Part shown: positions 1 to 8,520 of the stretch, piece after piece
Position numbering within the stretch: position 1 is the first letter of the stretch
Layout of the letters: each line of letters starts with the position of its first letter
Assembly (NCBI RefSeq): GCF_900199205.1
Contig: NZ_OBMJ01000001.1
Location: forward strand, 6,255,001 to 6,319,000
Length of the DNA: 64,000 bases
Reading direction: 5' to 3'
From: Streptomyces sp. 1331.2
Lineage (GTDB): Bacteria; Actinomycetota; Actinomycetes; Streptomycetales; Streptomycetaceae
Notes under the pieces: model-generated
Seen by the model: the letters and a program-made list of their open reading frames with translations, nothing else
Databases searched by the model: none
What the model was told of the DNA's origin: nothing
Translations under genes and position numbers: made by a program

Positions 1-1131
1 GGTGGCCAGGTCGACGGTCCGCGGCACCGGCTGCCCGGGGGAGAGCGGCGCGCTCAGCTCCACGAAGGACTCCAGCGCGCGGTAGCGCTCCTGCCAGGCG
101 TCCGAACCGGCCACCCCGGCCCGGTGGTTGGACAGGTAGACCTGGCGCAGCTCCTGCGACCAGCGCAGGTCCTCGTCCGGGAAGGCCTTGAAGGCCTCCG
201 GGTCGGTCAGGGCCAGGGCGTACAGGTGGACGTGCGAGGTGCCAAGGTACTTCTCGTGCACCCAGGGGTGGATGGATCCCATCAGCCGTGCGCCGGTCTC
301 GATCAGCACCGGCCCGGCAGGGGTGAGCATCACCTCGCTGTGCGCCGCGCCGTGCGCGATGCCGAGCGCCGTGACGGCCTCCTTGGTGTACGCCACTACC
401 TGCTCGCCGCGCGGGTCGGAGCGCTGCACCGGCTCGTGGTAGTCGTACACCGGCGAGCCGTGAGGGCCCTTGTTCTTGGTGCACTTGAGGATCTCGGCGA
501 CCTTGTGAACACCGTCCCGGGAGACGGTGTTGACGATGTACTCGTCGCCCTCCAGGTAGTCCTGGACGAGCACCGCCCGGTTGGCGGCGCCGATGAAGTT
601 CGGCCGGCCGAGGACGTCCTCGGCGGCCTCGCGCACCTGCGCGGCGGTGGTGCAGACCCGGACGCCGTCGGTCGCGGCGCTGGCGAGCGGCTTGACCACG
701 ACGGTGGTGCCGCCGTTCGCGGTGAACCAGGCCGTGGCCTGCCCGGCGTCGGCGGCGAGCGTGCCGGAGGGCGCCGCCAGCCCGGCCGCGCGCAGCAGCT
801 CCGCCATCCGGGCCTTGTCCCGGCGGGCGGGTGCGGTGCGCACGTCGTTGCCGGGCAGGCCGAGCCGGTGCGCCAGGGCGTCGGCGAGCAGCACCCCGGA
901 CTCGCCGCCCGCGATCACCCGGTCCACCCCCAGCCGGCGCAGGGCGGTGACCGCCTCGTCCTCCGGCAGGTGGCCGAGGTCGACGGCGTAGGCGTCCGGG
1001 TCGAAGCCGCGGGTGTAGGACTCGCGGAAGGCCGGCTGGGTGCGCAGGTGGACGCACTCCACCGCGTGCTCGGCGAGCTGTCCGACCAGGAGCCGGGAGG
1101 TCGAGAAGCCGTCCACTACCGCGATGCGCAT
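1..1131 (-). CDS. ATP-grasp ligase, C-terminus beyond window
   Basis: ATP-grasp fold carboxylate-amine ligase; members of this superfamily activate a carboxylate as an acyl phosphate and couple it to an amine. The start is ATG at 1131 (MRIAVVDGFSTSRLLVG); the reading frame stays open to base 1, so about 377 residues are visible and the C-terminus is missing. Visible motifs are the lysine strand TTVVVKPLASAATDG, the adenine-side segment VQDYLEGDEYIVNTVS and the metal/phosphate segment SEVMLTPAGPVLIETGARL. It shares the EYIVNTVS..GVH and GARLMG-type motifs with the ATP-grasp protein at 43011-44258, so the two are paralogues. It lies 10 bp downstream of the flavoprotein gene and is probably its operon partner. 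Substrate unknown; probably an amino acid or peptide ligase of specialised metabolism (inference). Confidence 0.9.
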   Translation of the reverse strand, partial: MRIAVVDGFSTSRLLVGQLAEHAVECVHLRTQPAFRESYTRGFDPDAYAVDLGHLPEDEAVTALRRLGVDRVIAGGESGVLLADALAHRLGLPGNDVRTAPARRDKARMAELLRAAGLAAPSGTLAADAGQATAWFTANGGTTVVVKPLASAATDGVRVCTTAAQVREAAEDVLGRPNFIGAANRAVLVQDYLEGDEYIVNTVSRDGVHKVAEILKCTKNKGPHGSPVYDYHEPVQRSDPRGEQVVAYTKEAVTALGIAHGAAHSEVMLTPAGPVLIETGARLMGSIHPWVHEKYLGTSHVHLYALALTDPEAFKAFPDEDLRWSQELRQVYLSNHRAGVAGSDAWQERYRALESFVELSAPLSPGQPVPRTVDLAT

Positions 1132-1141
1132 GCGAGGCTCC

Positions 1142-2560
1142 TCACTCGGGGTTCCCCTGGCCGGGGCGGATGTTCTGGTTGTGGTGCAGGGCGTTGCCCG
1201 GGTCGTACGCCGCCTTGACGGCGGCCAGCCGCCGGTAGCGCGCGTCCCCGTACACCTCCCGGACCCGGTCGGGGCGCTCGTCCACCAGGTAGTTGACGTA
1301 CGCGCCGGTGTGGCTCCACGGGTCGAGCCGTTCGACGGAGCGCCGGGTCCAGGCGATGTTCTCCAGGTCCTGCGCCCGCCTGCTCCACTGCGCGGAGACG
1401 GTGTGGATGAACGGCGCCTCCCGGCCGGGGAAGGCGCTGTCCTGGTCGGGGACGTCGGCGATCGCGCCGCGCAGGTACTCGAAGTTGATCGAGGACAGCG
1501 GGGAGGGCATCGCGGCCAGCGAGTCGACCATCTCGGCGGCGGCCGGCGCCGGGACGTCGGCCAGGTAGCGGGTCTTGGTGTAGTAGCGGTTGCCGTCCGG
1601 GCGTTCGTGGTCGCCGCCGCTCTGCAGCTGCCGGTAGCCGATCGGCCCGCTGCTCGCGGCGGCCGGCGGCAGGGCGGCGAACAGCGGCTCGGAGGCGGCC
1701 TCGGCCCGCTCGGGCGCGCCGAACCACACCGCCGTCAGGTAGAGCGCGGGGCGGCCGCGCAGCCGTTCGGGCAGCCAGGTCTCGTAACCGCCGTACTGGC
1801 CCGCGACCTTGAGCGCGCCGGCCACGTGCAGGTCCGCCGACAGCTCGCCCGCGAACGCCCGGTAGTTCGCCAACGCCTGTTCGGCCGAGGCGAGTTCGTA
1901 CACCCCGGTGCGGCGGTGCACCGGGACGGCCGGCCGCAGCCGCAGCGTGAACCGGGTGACGATCCCGAAGTTCCCGCCGCCGCCGCGCAGCGCCCACAGC
2001 AGCTCGTGGTGGTCCCGCTCGGTCGCCTCGACCACCGAGCCGTCCGCCAGGACCACCTGGGCGGAAAGCACGTGGTCGCAGGTCAGGCCCCAGCGGCGGC
2101 TCAGCCAGCCGTACCCGCCGCCGAGGGCGAGCCCGGCCAGGCCGGTGCGGGAGATGATCCCGGTCGGGCAGACCAGCCCGTGCGGCTCGGTCGCCGCGTC
2201 CAGGTCGCCGAGCAGGCAGCCGCCCTGCGCCCGCGCCGTCCGGGCCGCCGGGTCCACCTCGACACCGCGCAGCAGCGACAGGTCGACCATCACGGTGCCG
2301 TCGGCCACCGCCGTCCCCGCCACGTTGTGCCCGCCGCCGCGCACCGTCACCTCGTACCCCGCCCCGGCGGCGAAGCGCAGCGCCCGGCGGACGTCCGCCA
2401 CGCTGGCGCAGCGGACGATGTGGGCGGGCCGGCGGTCGTGCATGCCGTTCCAGACCCGGCGGGCCCGGTCGTAGCCGGGATCGCCGGGGCGCAGCCAGGT
2501 GCCGTCCAGGACCGGGAGGGTGGGCTGACTCACCCTGGTACGACCGGAGTTGACGGTCAT
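1142..2560 (-). CDS. FAD-linked oxidoreductase, BBE family
   Basis: Secreted-type/berberine-bridge-like flavoprotein of 472 aa with an N-terminal FAD_binding_4 domain and a C-terminal BBE segment. The motif VTVRGGGHNVAGTAV contains the histidine that in this family carries covalently bound FAD; GLALGGGYGWLSRRWG follows, and the C-terminal YDPGNALHHNQNIRP is the BBE signature. No signal peptide is seen, so it is probably cytoplasmic. The ATG start at 2560 overlaps the stop of the upstream AurF-like gene (ATGA), which implies translational coupling. Family members oxidise alcohols, amines or sugars or form C-C/C-N bonds. In this operon a tailoring oxidation of a metabolite made by the AurF-like and 2OG enzymes is plausible (inference). 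Confidence 0.9.
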   Translation of the reverse strand: MTVNSGRTRVSQPTLPVLDGTWLRPGDPGYDRARRVWNGMHDRRPAHIVRCASVADVRRALRFAAGAGYEVTVRGGGHNVAGTAVADGTVMVDLSLLRGVEVDPAARTARAQGGCLLGDLDAATEPHGLVCPTGIISRTGLAGLALGGGYGWLSRRWGLTCDHVLSAQVVLADGSVVEATERDHHELLWALRGGGGNFGIVTRFTLRLRPAVPVHRRTGVYELASAEQALANYRAFAGELSADLHVAGALKVAGQYGGYETWLPERLRGRPALYLTAVWFGAPERAEAASEPLFAALPPAAASSGPIGYRQLQSGGDHERPDGNRYYTKTRYLADVPAPAAAEMVDSLAAMPSPLSSINFEYLRGAIADVPDQDSAFPGREAPFIHTVSAQWSRRAQDLENIAWTRRSVERLDPWSHTGAYVNYLVDERPDRVREVYGDARYRRLAAVKAAYDPGNALHHNQNIRPGQGNPE

Positions 2561-3549
2561 CGCAGTGTCACCCCGCCCCAGTCGAAGTCGATCTCCTCCA
2601 GTGCCCCCAGCTCGGTGCAGAGCGCGTAGAGCGCGCTGTAGTCCTGGACGAGCATGGTGCGCCCCTGGTCCTGCTCGACGTCGCGCATCATCCGCTCGCC
2701 GTCCGCCACCCCGACCAGCCGGACCACCCGGCGCCAGGTGGTGAAGTCGTTGGCGCCGAACGCCCGCATGCCGTCGCCCACGGCGTCCAGGAAGTACGCC
2801 CGGCGCTCGGCGTCCAGGCCGGCGCAGACCTCCTTGGCGACCTCCTTGGAGATCGCGGAGTGGCAGTACTCGTCGCGGTTGTGCATGGTCGCGGTGGCCC
2901 GGTTCACCGGCTGGACCTCCGGGTCCTCGGCGATCAGGTTCAGGTAGGCGTTGATGGACAGCTCCGACACCGTGGCGAAGGCCAGCGTGGTCAGCTCCCG
3001 CTGCCACGGCTGCCCGGCCTCGGCCAGCCGCTCGGCGTGCCGGCGGGCCTTGCGGGCCACCGGCAGCGCGCTCTCCGGCAGCTGCCAGCCGCGCCGACGC
3101 CGGGTCACCGCACTGGCGTTGAGGTGCATCAGGGTGTGGTACTGCTCGTCCACCATGGCCTGGGTCGCGGCCAGGACGGTGGTCTCGGACAGGCCGGTGC
3201 CGAAGGCGTCCCGGGTGATCAGCTCGAAGCCCGGGTTCACCACCCGCTGCTCGTTGTCCATCACGTTCTTGTTGAACGCCACCCAGGCCCAGGCGAGCAG
3301 CCGGGCCCGCTGCCCGCCGTCGAGGGCGAGGTAGGCGGGGTGGTCGTGGAAGGGGAGCAGGTGCTCCGGGTAGTCCGGGCGGTCGGGCTCGAACAGGTCG
3401 TCCAGGTCCGGCTCGGCCCGCTTCACCGAGGCCCGCCGGGCCCAGTTGCCGGCCAGCCGGGCGATGACGGCGTTCTCGACGGGGTCGTCCGGGTCGTGCT
3501 CCGGCAGCTGCGGGGCCGGCGAAGGGTGCGGGGACGGGGGGTGGGCCAT
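2557..3549 (-). CDS. AurF-like diiron N-oxygenase
   Basis: 330-aa protein of the AurF family (p-aminobenzoate N-oxygenase type). All seven diiron ligands known for AurF have counterparts at almost the same numbering: E100 (VMDNE), E135 and H138 (VDEQYH), E196 (VSELS), H223, E227 and H230 (MHNRDEYCH). Family members oxidise amines to hydroxylamine, nitroso or nitro groups. The start is ATG at 3549 (MAHPPSPHPS), with a Pro-rich disordered first 20 residues. The stop overlaps the next start (ATGA at 2557-2560), so this gene and the BBE flavoprotein are coupled. Since all ligands are present it is probably active; the amine substrate cannot be read from sequence. Confidence 0.92.
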   Translation of the reverse strand: MAHPPSPHPSPAPQLPEHDPDDPVENAVIARLAGNWARRASVKRAEPDLDDLFEPDRPDYPEHLLPFHDHPAYLALDGGQRARLLAWAWVAFNKNVMDNEQRVVNPGFELITRDAFGTGLSETTVLAATQAMVDEQYHTLMHLNASAVTRRRRGWQLPESALPVARKARRHAERLAEAGQPWQRELTTLAFATVSELSINAYLNLIAEDPEVQPVNRATATMHNRDEYCHSAISKEVAKEVCAGLDAERRAYFLDAVGDGMRAFGANDFTTWRRVVRLVGVADGERMMRDVEQDQGRTMLVQDYSALYALCTELGALEEIDFDWGGVTLR

Positions 3550-3613
3550 GGCGTGCGTCCTCTCGGGAAGCTGTCCTGCGGCGGACCGGACCCTAGGGGT
3601 CGTCAGGCACGCC

Positions 3614-4306
3614 CTAGCACCAGGTTCCGGCCAGCACGGCCTTCTCGTACGCCTCCCCGTAGCGCCGCTCCGGCCAGGTGTTGTAGGCGAGCAGGAAGAT
3701 GTCGCGGTGCCCGTGCTCGCCGGGCGGCGCGGCGATGTCGGTCGCGTAGTGCCGCATCTTCCGGTCGTCCAGCACGACGGCCTGCCCGGGCCGGAGGACC
3801 GTCCGCACGAAGGGTTCGTCGCTGTCCATCGGCAGCAACTGGGTCTCGCCGCCGGTGATGTTGACCCGGTCGATGACCGCGATCACGCTGAACGTGTGCC
3901 CGTCCTGGTGCGGCCCCTCCGGCACCGAGACGCCGCGGGTGCTGTCGTCCGAGACGATCCGCCACTGGTGCACGTCCACCTGCCAGTCGGTGGCGGTGTC
4001 CAGTGGCACCTCCTCCGCGCCCGCCCGCACCAGCGGGCCGGGGTCGATCCGCAGCGGGTCGAAGTCGCGCAGCTGGCCGCCCGTCACACCGTTGAACTTG
4101 GTCGCCTGGCAGAACGGGCGGTGCGGCAGCAGCTCCAACTGCCAGCCGGCGGTGGCGGAGTGGGCGATCCGGTACTGGGAGAACCGGCGGTGGCGGAACT
4201 TGCCGTCGCAGTACCGGTCCACGGGCAGGGTCGGGAATTCGCGGAGGACGGAATCGTCGAGTTTCGGGACGGGGAAGAACCGGTAGTGCCGTTCGTCGAG
4301 CGCCAT
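3614..4306 (-). CDS. 2OG-Fe(II) dioxygenase, 2OG-Fe_Oxy_2 family
   Basis: 230 aa from the ATG at 4306. It matches the 2OG-Fe_Oxy_2 family, which includes free L-amino-acid hydroxylases such as L-isoleucine dioxygenase (IDO). The iron facial triad is readable: H133 and D135 in GPHQDGHTF, and the distal histidine H186 in DDRKMRHYATD; R201 in HRDIFLL would bind 2-oxoglutarate. The frame is open further upstream to a TTG at 4453, with another ATG at 4438. The shorter form is preferred because the extra residues are Pro/Arg-rich and the family is about 230-250 aa, although no start has a strong ribosome binding site. Gene order suggests it supplies or modifies a hydroxyamino acid for the downstream enzymes (inference). 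Confidence 0.85.
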   Translation of the reverse strand: MALDERHYRFFPVPKLDDSVLREFPTLPVDRYCDGKFRHRRFSQYRIAHSATAGWQLELLPHRPFCQATKFNGVTGGQLRDFDPLRIDPGPLVRAGAEEVPLDTATDWQVDVHQWRIVSDDSTRGVSVPEGPHQDGHTFSVIAVIDRVNITGGETQLLPMDSDEPFVRTVLRPGQAVVLDDRKMRHYATDIAAPPGEHGHRDIFLLAYNTWPERRYGEAYEKAVLAGTWC

Positions 4307-4544
4307 GCGGAAGCCAGCCGTTCTGTGGGGTGTCAGACGACGTGAGGGAGACCACGTGGGGAGGGCAGGAGGTACCGGTCCCGGGCCTTTCGGCGCGGCC
4401 GGAGGGTCGCTCCTGCGACGACCATCGTCATTCGGCATGACCACGGCGTTCAAGGGATCCGCGCTTCCGGAACCGGCATGACGTGATCCGGACAGGTCGG
4501 ATACGACGGTTCTCGGGCTGCGAATGCTGAACGGGGAACGCGAA

Positions 4545-4572
4545 GGGGGCGGAACCGGTCGGTTCCGCCCCC
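4545..4572 (-). terminator. Hairpin after the mycothiol enzyme gene
   Basis: Perfect 12-bp stem (4545-4556 with 4561-4572) and a GGTC loop, just downstream of the stop at 4610. The surrounding 4307-4609 holds no convincing gene; it should also contain the promoter of the 2OG/AurF/BBE/ATP-grasp transcription unit, but no clear -35/-10 pair was seen. Confidence 0.75.
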
Positions 4573-4609
4573 GTTCGATCGCAGGCGATCATGGTCGATC
4601 AGGGTCGAC

Positions 4610-5389
4610 TCACTCCGGCACCCACTCCACCAGCCGGTCCAGGACCCGCCGGTCGCCGTCCAGCTTCAGGGACTCCAAGGGGGCCCGGCCGTACATGGTC
4701 ATGACCAGCTCGTCGGCCGTGCCGCGGGCCGAGAGGTCGGCCGCCTCCGGGGCCTCGCCCTCCGCGGGCAGCAGGATCGGCCGTGCGCCCTGGGCGTCGA
4801 ACCGCAGGCGCCAGGAACGGCCCCCGGCGATGTGGTAGTCCAGGACGGCCGGCTCGTGCGGCCACGGGGACGTGGTCGCGTTGCAGGTGTGCAGGAAATC
4901 CTCGACCCCGTCGAGCGCCACGGCGTCCGGCAGCGGCTGCGGGGCGCCCAGGGTGAGCTGCGCGTCGTAGGTGTGCACCGAGATCTCCAGCAACTGGTGC
5001 CGGGCGACGGCACCGGAGGTCTGCGGCGACAGCGATTTGCCCCACCACGTCCAGCAGCCGCGATCCGGCCCGGCCTCCCGCAGTGCCTCCAGCATCAGCT
5101 CCGTCGACTCGGCCGACCAGGCGAGCAGTTCCTCCCGGCCGCGCGGCGCGACCGGGCCGCGCCCCGGCTCGAACCCGGCCGGCGGGGTGTCGGCGGGCCC
5201 GGCGGCGACGGTGGCGGCCCAGCGCCGGCGGCTCTGGCCCATGTGCTGCGCCAGGTCGAACAGCGTCCAGTCGGGGCAGGAGGGCACCTGCGCGTCCAGG
5301 TCGGGTGCGGCGGCGAGGGCAGCACGGAAGACGGTCGACCGCTCGTCGATCAGCCGCAGGTGGTCAGCGAAGTTCAGGGTTTTGTGCAC
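4610..5389 (-). CDS. Maleylpyruvate isomerase-family mycothiol-dependent enzyme
   Basis: 259-aa protein of the DinB/MDMPI fold (mycothiol-dependent maleylpyruvate isomerase family, N- and C-terminal domains). The N-terminal four-helix bundle has the typical VPSCPDWTLFDLAQHMGQ segment, and the metal-site histidines are expected at QHMGQ and in HQLLEISVHTYDA. The C-terminal half is the SCP-like MDMPI_C domain ending LDRLVEWVPE. Members use mycothiol, the actinobacterial thiol, and usually work in detoxification or ring-cleavage pathways; most remain uncharacterised. It appears monocistronic, with its own downstream hairpin, and the ATG start at 5389 is the natural one. Confidence 0.88.
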   Translation of the reverse strand: MHKTLNFADHLRLIDERSTVFRAALAAAPDLDAQVPSCPDWTLFDLAQHMGQSRRRWAATVAAGPADTPPAGFEPGRGPVAPRGREELLAWSAESTELMLEALREAGPDRGCWTWWGKSLSPQTSGAVARHQLLEISVHTYDAQLTLGAPQPLPDAVALDGVEDFLHTCNATTSPWPHEPAVLDYHIAGGRSWRLRFDAQGARPILLPAEGEAPEAADLSARGTADELVMTMYGRAPLESLKLDGDRRVLDRLVEWVPE

Positions 5390-5453
5390 CCCGGATGTCT
5401 ATCACCGCGCCCCGCCCGCCTGGTAGCGATTTATCAGGGCCCTCGGGCTGGTC

Positions 5454-6740
5454 CTAAACGTCCTCGGCGGCGGCCCGGTCGGCGGCCGGTTCGGCGGTCT
5501 GGGCCCGGGACTCCATGGCGGTCATCCGGGGGAGCAGGAGCAGCACGGCGACCAGGAGGGCGAGCAGCAGGCCGCCGCCGAGCAGCAGGGGCACGCGGAT
5601 GCTGGTGGTGGAGGCGATCCAGCCGCTGAGGGCGGCGCCGGTCATGATGCCGAGTCGGGACAGCAGCATGTAGCAGCTGTTGACCCGGCCGAGGAGTTCC
5701 TTCGGGACGGCCTGCTGGCGCAGCGAGATGGCCTGGATGTTCCAGGTGACGATGCCGAAGCCGATCACGCCGTACAGGGCGGCGACCTCGAACACCGAGG
5801 TGCTGAACGCCATCAGGATCAGTGAGACGCCCATCAGCAGGAAGGAGAGGGCGATCCGGGTGCCGCGGCTGAGCACGCGGCTGATCCGGCCGGCCAGGGT
5901 GCTCGCGGCGGTGCCGCCGATCGCGCCGGCGGCGAGGACGATGCCGTAGGAGGCGGCGGGGGCGTGGATGACCCTGGTGACCATCAGGACCATCATGGTG
6001 GTGCCCATGAAGCAGGTCAGCGCGCCGAGGGTGGAGAGGACGGCGAGCATCCGCACCTCGCGGTGGCGGGCCAGCCAGCTGACGCCCTCGCGGATCTCGG
6101 TGAGGACGGGGCGGCCGGTCCGGGCGCGGGTGGCGGTGGAGCGGCCGGTGGCGGCGACCAGGGCGGCGGCGAGGGCGAAGGAGATGCCGTCCACCGTGAA
6201 GGGGTAGCCGGCGGCGACGGCGAACAGTGCGGAGCCCAGCAGCGGGCCGATCAGGTTGCCGCCGACCAGCATGTTGGCCTGCATCCGGCCGTTGGCGGCG
6301 TCGAGCTGGTCGGGGCGGACGACCTCCGGGACGGCGGAGGTGGCGGCGTTGGAGAAGACCGTCTCGCCGCAGCCGAGCAGGAAGGCCAGGGCGGCGAGCG
6401 TGATCAGCGGCGGGTCGGCGAGGAAGACCCAGCAGGCGAAGCCGAGGACGACGGCGGCGCGCAGGGCGTCGATCGTCCACATCAGCCGGCGGCGGTCGCT
6501 CCGGTCGGCGAGCACCCCGCCGTAGAGGGACATCACCAGGAAGGGCAGCGACCCGGCGACGGAGACCACCGAGACCGCGCTGGGCGAGTCCGACACCGCC
6601 ACCGCGAGCAGCGGCAGGGCCGAGTCCCGCATGCCGTCGCCGACCGAGGAGATCGCCGAGGCCGACCACAGCAGGGTGAATTTCCGGCCCAGTTGCGGAC
6701 GGCTTTTGGGTGGCTTCTCGGCCAGGTCTGCTGCGGTCAC
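5454..6740 (-). CDS. MFS exporter, MFS_3/EntS-like
   Basis: 428-aa integral membrane transporter of the major facilitator superfamily. Hydrophobic segments recur through the whole length. The MFS loop motif appears as GGVLADRSDRRRL between TM2 and TM3, and FSNAATSAVPEVV and GRMQANMLVGGNLIGPLLG are typical of the enterobactin-exporter-like (MFS_3) branch. It starts with GTG at 6740 (MTAADLAEKPPKSRP) and ends in a short Ala/Glu-rich tail. It probably acts as a proton-driven drug or metabolite exporter in the cytoplasmic membrane; its substrate is unknown. It could serve export of the product of the neighbouring metabolic cluster, but it is a separate transcription unit. Confidence 0.9.
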   Translation of the reverse strand: MTAADLAEKPPKSRPQLGRKFTLLWSASAISSVGDGMRDSALPLLAVAVSDSPSAVSVVSVAGSLPFLVMSLYGGVLADRSDRRRLMWTIDALRAAVVLGFACWVFLADPPLITLAALAFLLGCGETVFSNAATSAVPEVVRPDQLDAANGRMQANMLVGGNLIGPLLGSALFAVAAGYPFTVDGISFALAAALVAATGRSTATRARTGRPVLTEIREGVSWLARHREVRMLAVLSTLGALTCFMGTTMMVLMVTRVIHAPAASYGIVLAAGAIGGTAASTLAGRISRVLSRGTRIALSFLLMGVSLILMAFSTSVFEVAALYGVIGFGIVTWNIQAISLRQQAVPKELLGRVNSCYMLLSRLGIMTGAALSGWIASTTSIRVPLLLGGGLLLALLVAVLLLLPRMTAMESRAQTAEPAADRAAAEDV

Positions 6741-6878
6741 CGAGGCAGTATGTCATGTCCGCGGAGGGCGGTCGGGATGGATTCCGAAGTGCCCGGGCTG
6801 TCCCGAACTGCCCGTGTCGGCAAGGAAGTCCGGGTCGCCCCGGGGCGCCCGGACTGTCCTGCGGGTTTGCGAACTCTT

Positions 6879-6970
6879 GGGGGCTTCACGGCCGTCCGGG
6901 CGGGGGCTTCGCGGCCGTCCGGGCGGGGGCTTCGCGGCCGTGCGGGCGGGGGCTTCGCGGCCGTGCGGGC
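6879..6970. repeat. Four 23-bp tandem repeats
   Basis: Four head-to-tail copies of a 23-bp GC-rich unit (6879-6901, 6902-6924, 6925-6947, 6948-6970) of the form GGGGGCTTCRCGGCCGTSCG + GGC. Copies differ at one or two positions. They lie in the 372-bp space between the MFS gene start (6740) and the beta-helix gene end (7113), which otherwise holds only the MFS promoter side and the hairpin at 7027-7084. Probably a slippage-prone minisatellite. Confidence 0.85.
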
Positions 6971-7026
6971 GGGGCCTCCGGCTGTCCGAGCCCCGAGGCG
7001 CCCTTGACGAGCGTGGCACTCCTGCG

Positions 7027-7084
7027 GCCGGGGCCCGTCTCCGGACCCCCGGTGGACGACGGGGGTCCGGAGACGGGCCCCGGC
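7027..7084. terminator. Long perfect hairpin after beta-helix gene
   Basis: 24-bp perfect inverted repeat (7027-7050 with 7061-7084) around a 10-nt loop, 29 bp past the stop of the minus-strand gene at 7113. Its strength and symmetry suggest an efficient terminator. Confidence 0.8.
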
Positions 7085-7112
7085 GGTTGTGGACGCGGCG
7101 GCGCGGGGGCGG

Positions 7113-8498
7113 TCAGGGTGTCGGGACGGTGTCGGTGCTCGTCGGGAGGGGGTAGGCGTCGGGGTCGACCGGGCCCGGGAGGTCGGTGGCGGGGCGGCCC
7201 GGGGCGGCCGGGTCGGGCAGAGACGGCTGGGCGGGTGGGGCGGGCACCTGGCTGAAGGGGATGCCGGGGGGCGCCTGGACCGGGCTGGTGTGGCCGGCCG
7301 GCACGGGCCCGCGGCCCTGGGCTCCGCCCTGGACCCCGCAGGCCGCCAGGGTCTCCAGGTTCTCCGGGCTCTGGACGGCGGGCAGGTTGCCGGTGAAGCA
7401 GTTGCCCGGGTCGACGGAGGCCAGGGTGAGGTCGGTGCCGTTGCCGGTGGCGCGGTTGCCCTCGATGCGGTTGCCGCTCGCCGGGTGGCCGGGCGGGTCG
7501 GTGACGATGATGCCGACCGCGCGGTTGCCCTGGACGAGGTTGCGCTGCACCCGGTTGGCCGTGCCGCCGCCGATGCCGATGCCGATGCCGAAACCGCCGT
7601 CGGCCTGTTCGGGGGTGTCGGCGGCGTTGTTGTCGGCGACGACGTTGCCCGCGATGACCGCGCCGTGCTGCGGAGCGAGGGCTTCGAGGTCGTTGGAGTT
7701 GACGGTGACACCGACCCGGTTGCCGGTGACGCGGTTGCCGAGGATCGTCAATCCGTCGGAGGCGTTGGTGAGTTCGATGCCGACGGCGTTGCGCTCGACG
7801 GTGTTGCCGCGCACCAGGGTGTCGCAGGGCCTGCACTGGCCGACGTAGATGCCGGAGTCGGCCTGGCCGGAGGCGTACGACTCCTCGATGACTCCGCCGC
7901 GCGCGTCGAAGGCGTAGATGCCGTACAGGCCGTTGTCGTAGGCGGTGACGCGCGTCGCGCGGAAGCCCTGGACGACGGGGAAGCGGGCGGTGTCCAGCGG
8001 GTCGTAGGCGGAGCCGCCGGCGCCGCGCTGCTGCAGCTTCTCGTCGGTGACGCCGGTGAACAGGACGCCGTTGGCCAGGTAGCCGTGGACGGTGAGGTTC
8101 TCGACCACCGACCCGGGCCCGGTGACGGTGACGCCGTTGACCAGGCGCACGCCGCCGTCCAGGACCACGGCGTTGCGGTCGCTGCCGCGCAGCACGATCC
8201 GGGGCTTGGTGATCCGGACGCTCTCGCGGTAGGTGCCCGGGTCGACCAGCACGGTGTCCCCCTCGCGGGCGACGTCCACGGCCCGCTGGATGGTCGGGAA
8301 GTGCTGCGGCACGCGAACGACCGTGCCTTCGGGATGTTTTGCGTCGGACGAGGTCGAACCGGCCGACGCGCAGCCGGAGACGGCGGTCGAGATGACGAGG
8401 GCGGCGGAGGTGAGCAGAGCGGGAATCAGTGCCCGGACTCCCCGCCTGGGTGCGGGTGTTGTGGGGCGAGGAAAGTGACGTGTGGTCAAAAGTTGCAT
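7113..8498 (-). CDS. Secreted right-handed beta-helix lipoprotein
   Basis: 461 aa from ATG at 8498. The N-terminus has basic residues, a hydrophobic stretch (ALIPALLTSAALVIS) and a lipobox-like end TAVSGC, so it is probably a lipoprotein anchored outside the membrane. The body is a NosD/pectate-lyase-like parallel beta-helix with many Gly/Asn/Val-rich rungs such as GNTVERNAVGIEL and GNRIEGNRATGNGT. A Pro-rich C-terminal tail of about 90 residues may span the cell wall. The likely role is polysaccharide binding or cleavage, with no catalytic residues assigned. Its start codon lies only 22 bp from the start of the divergent efeB gene. The frame continues open upstream, but that sequence lies inside efeB and lacks a signal peptide. 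Confidence 0.85.
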   Translation of the reverse strand: MQLLTTRHFPRPTTPAPRRGVRALIPALLTSAALVISTAVSGCASAGSTSSDAKHPEGTVVRVPQHFPTIQRAVDVAREGDTVLVDPGTYRESVRITKPRIVLRGSDRNAVVLDGGVRLVNGVTVTGPGSVVENLTVHGYLANGVLFTGVTDEKLQQRGAGGSAYDPLDTARFPVVQGFRATRVTAYDNGLYGIYAFDARGGVIEESYASGQADSGIYVGQCRPCDTLVRGNTVERNAVGIELTNASDGLTILGNRVTGNRVGVTVNSNDLEALAPQHGAVIAGNVVADNNAADTPEQADGGFGIGIGIGGGTANRVQRNLVQGNRAVGIIVTDPPGHPASGNRIEGNRATGNGTDLTLASVDPGNCFTGNLPAVQSPENLETLAACGVQGGAQGRGPVPAGHTSPVQAPPGIPFSQVPAPPAQPSLPDPAAPGRPATDLPGPVDPDAYPLPTSTDTVPTP

Positions 8499-8520
8499 AA
8501 TGCGTGTTCTATCGTCTCCA

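Noticed and set aside
1..1131. D-alanine-D-alanine ligase
   Set aside because: Although ATP-grasp, it lacks Ddl signature motifs and lies in a metabolite cluster rather than with cell-wall genes.
6879..6970. CRISPR-like array
   Set aside because: Units are contiguous with no unique spacers, so it is a plain tandem repeat.
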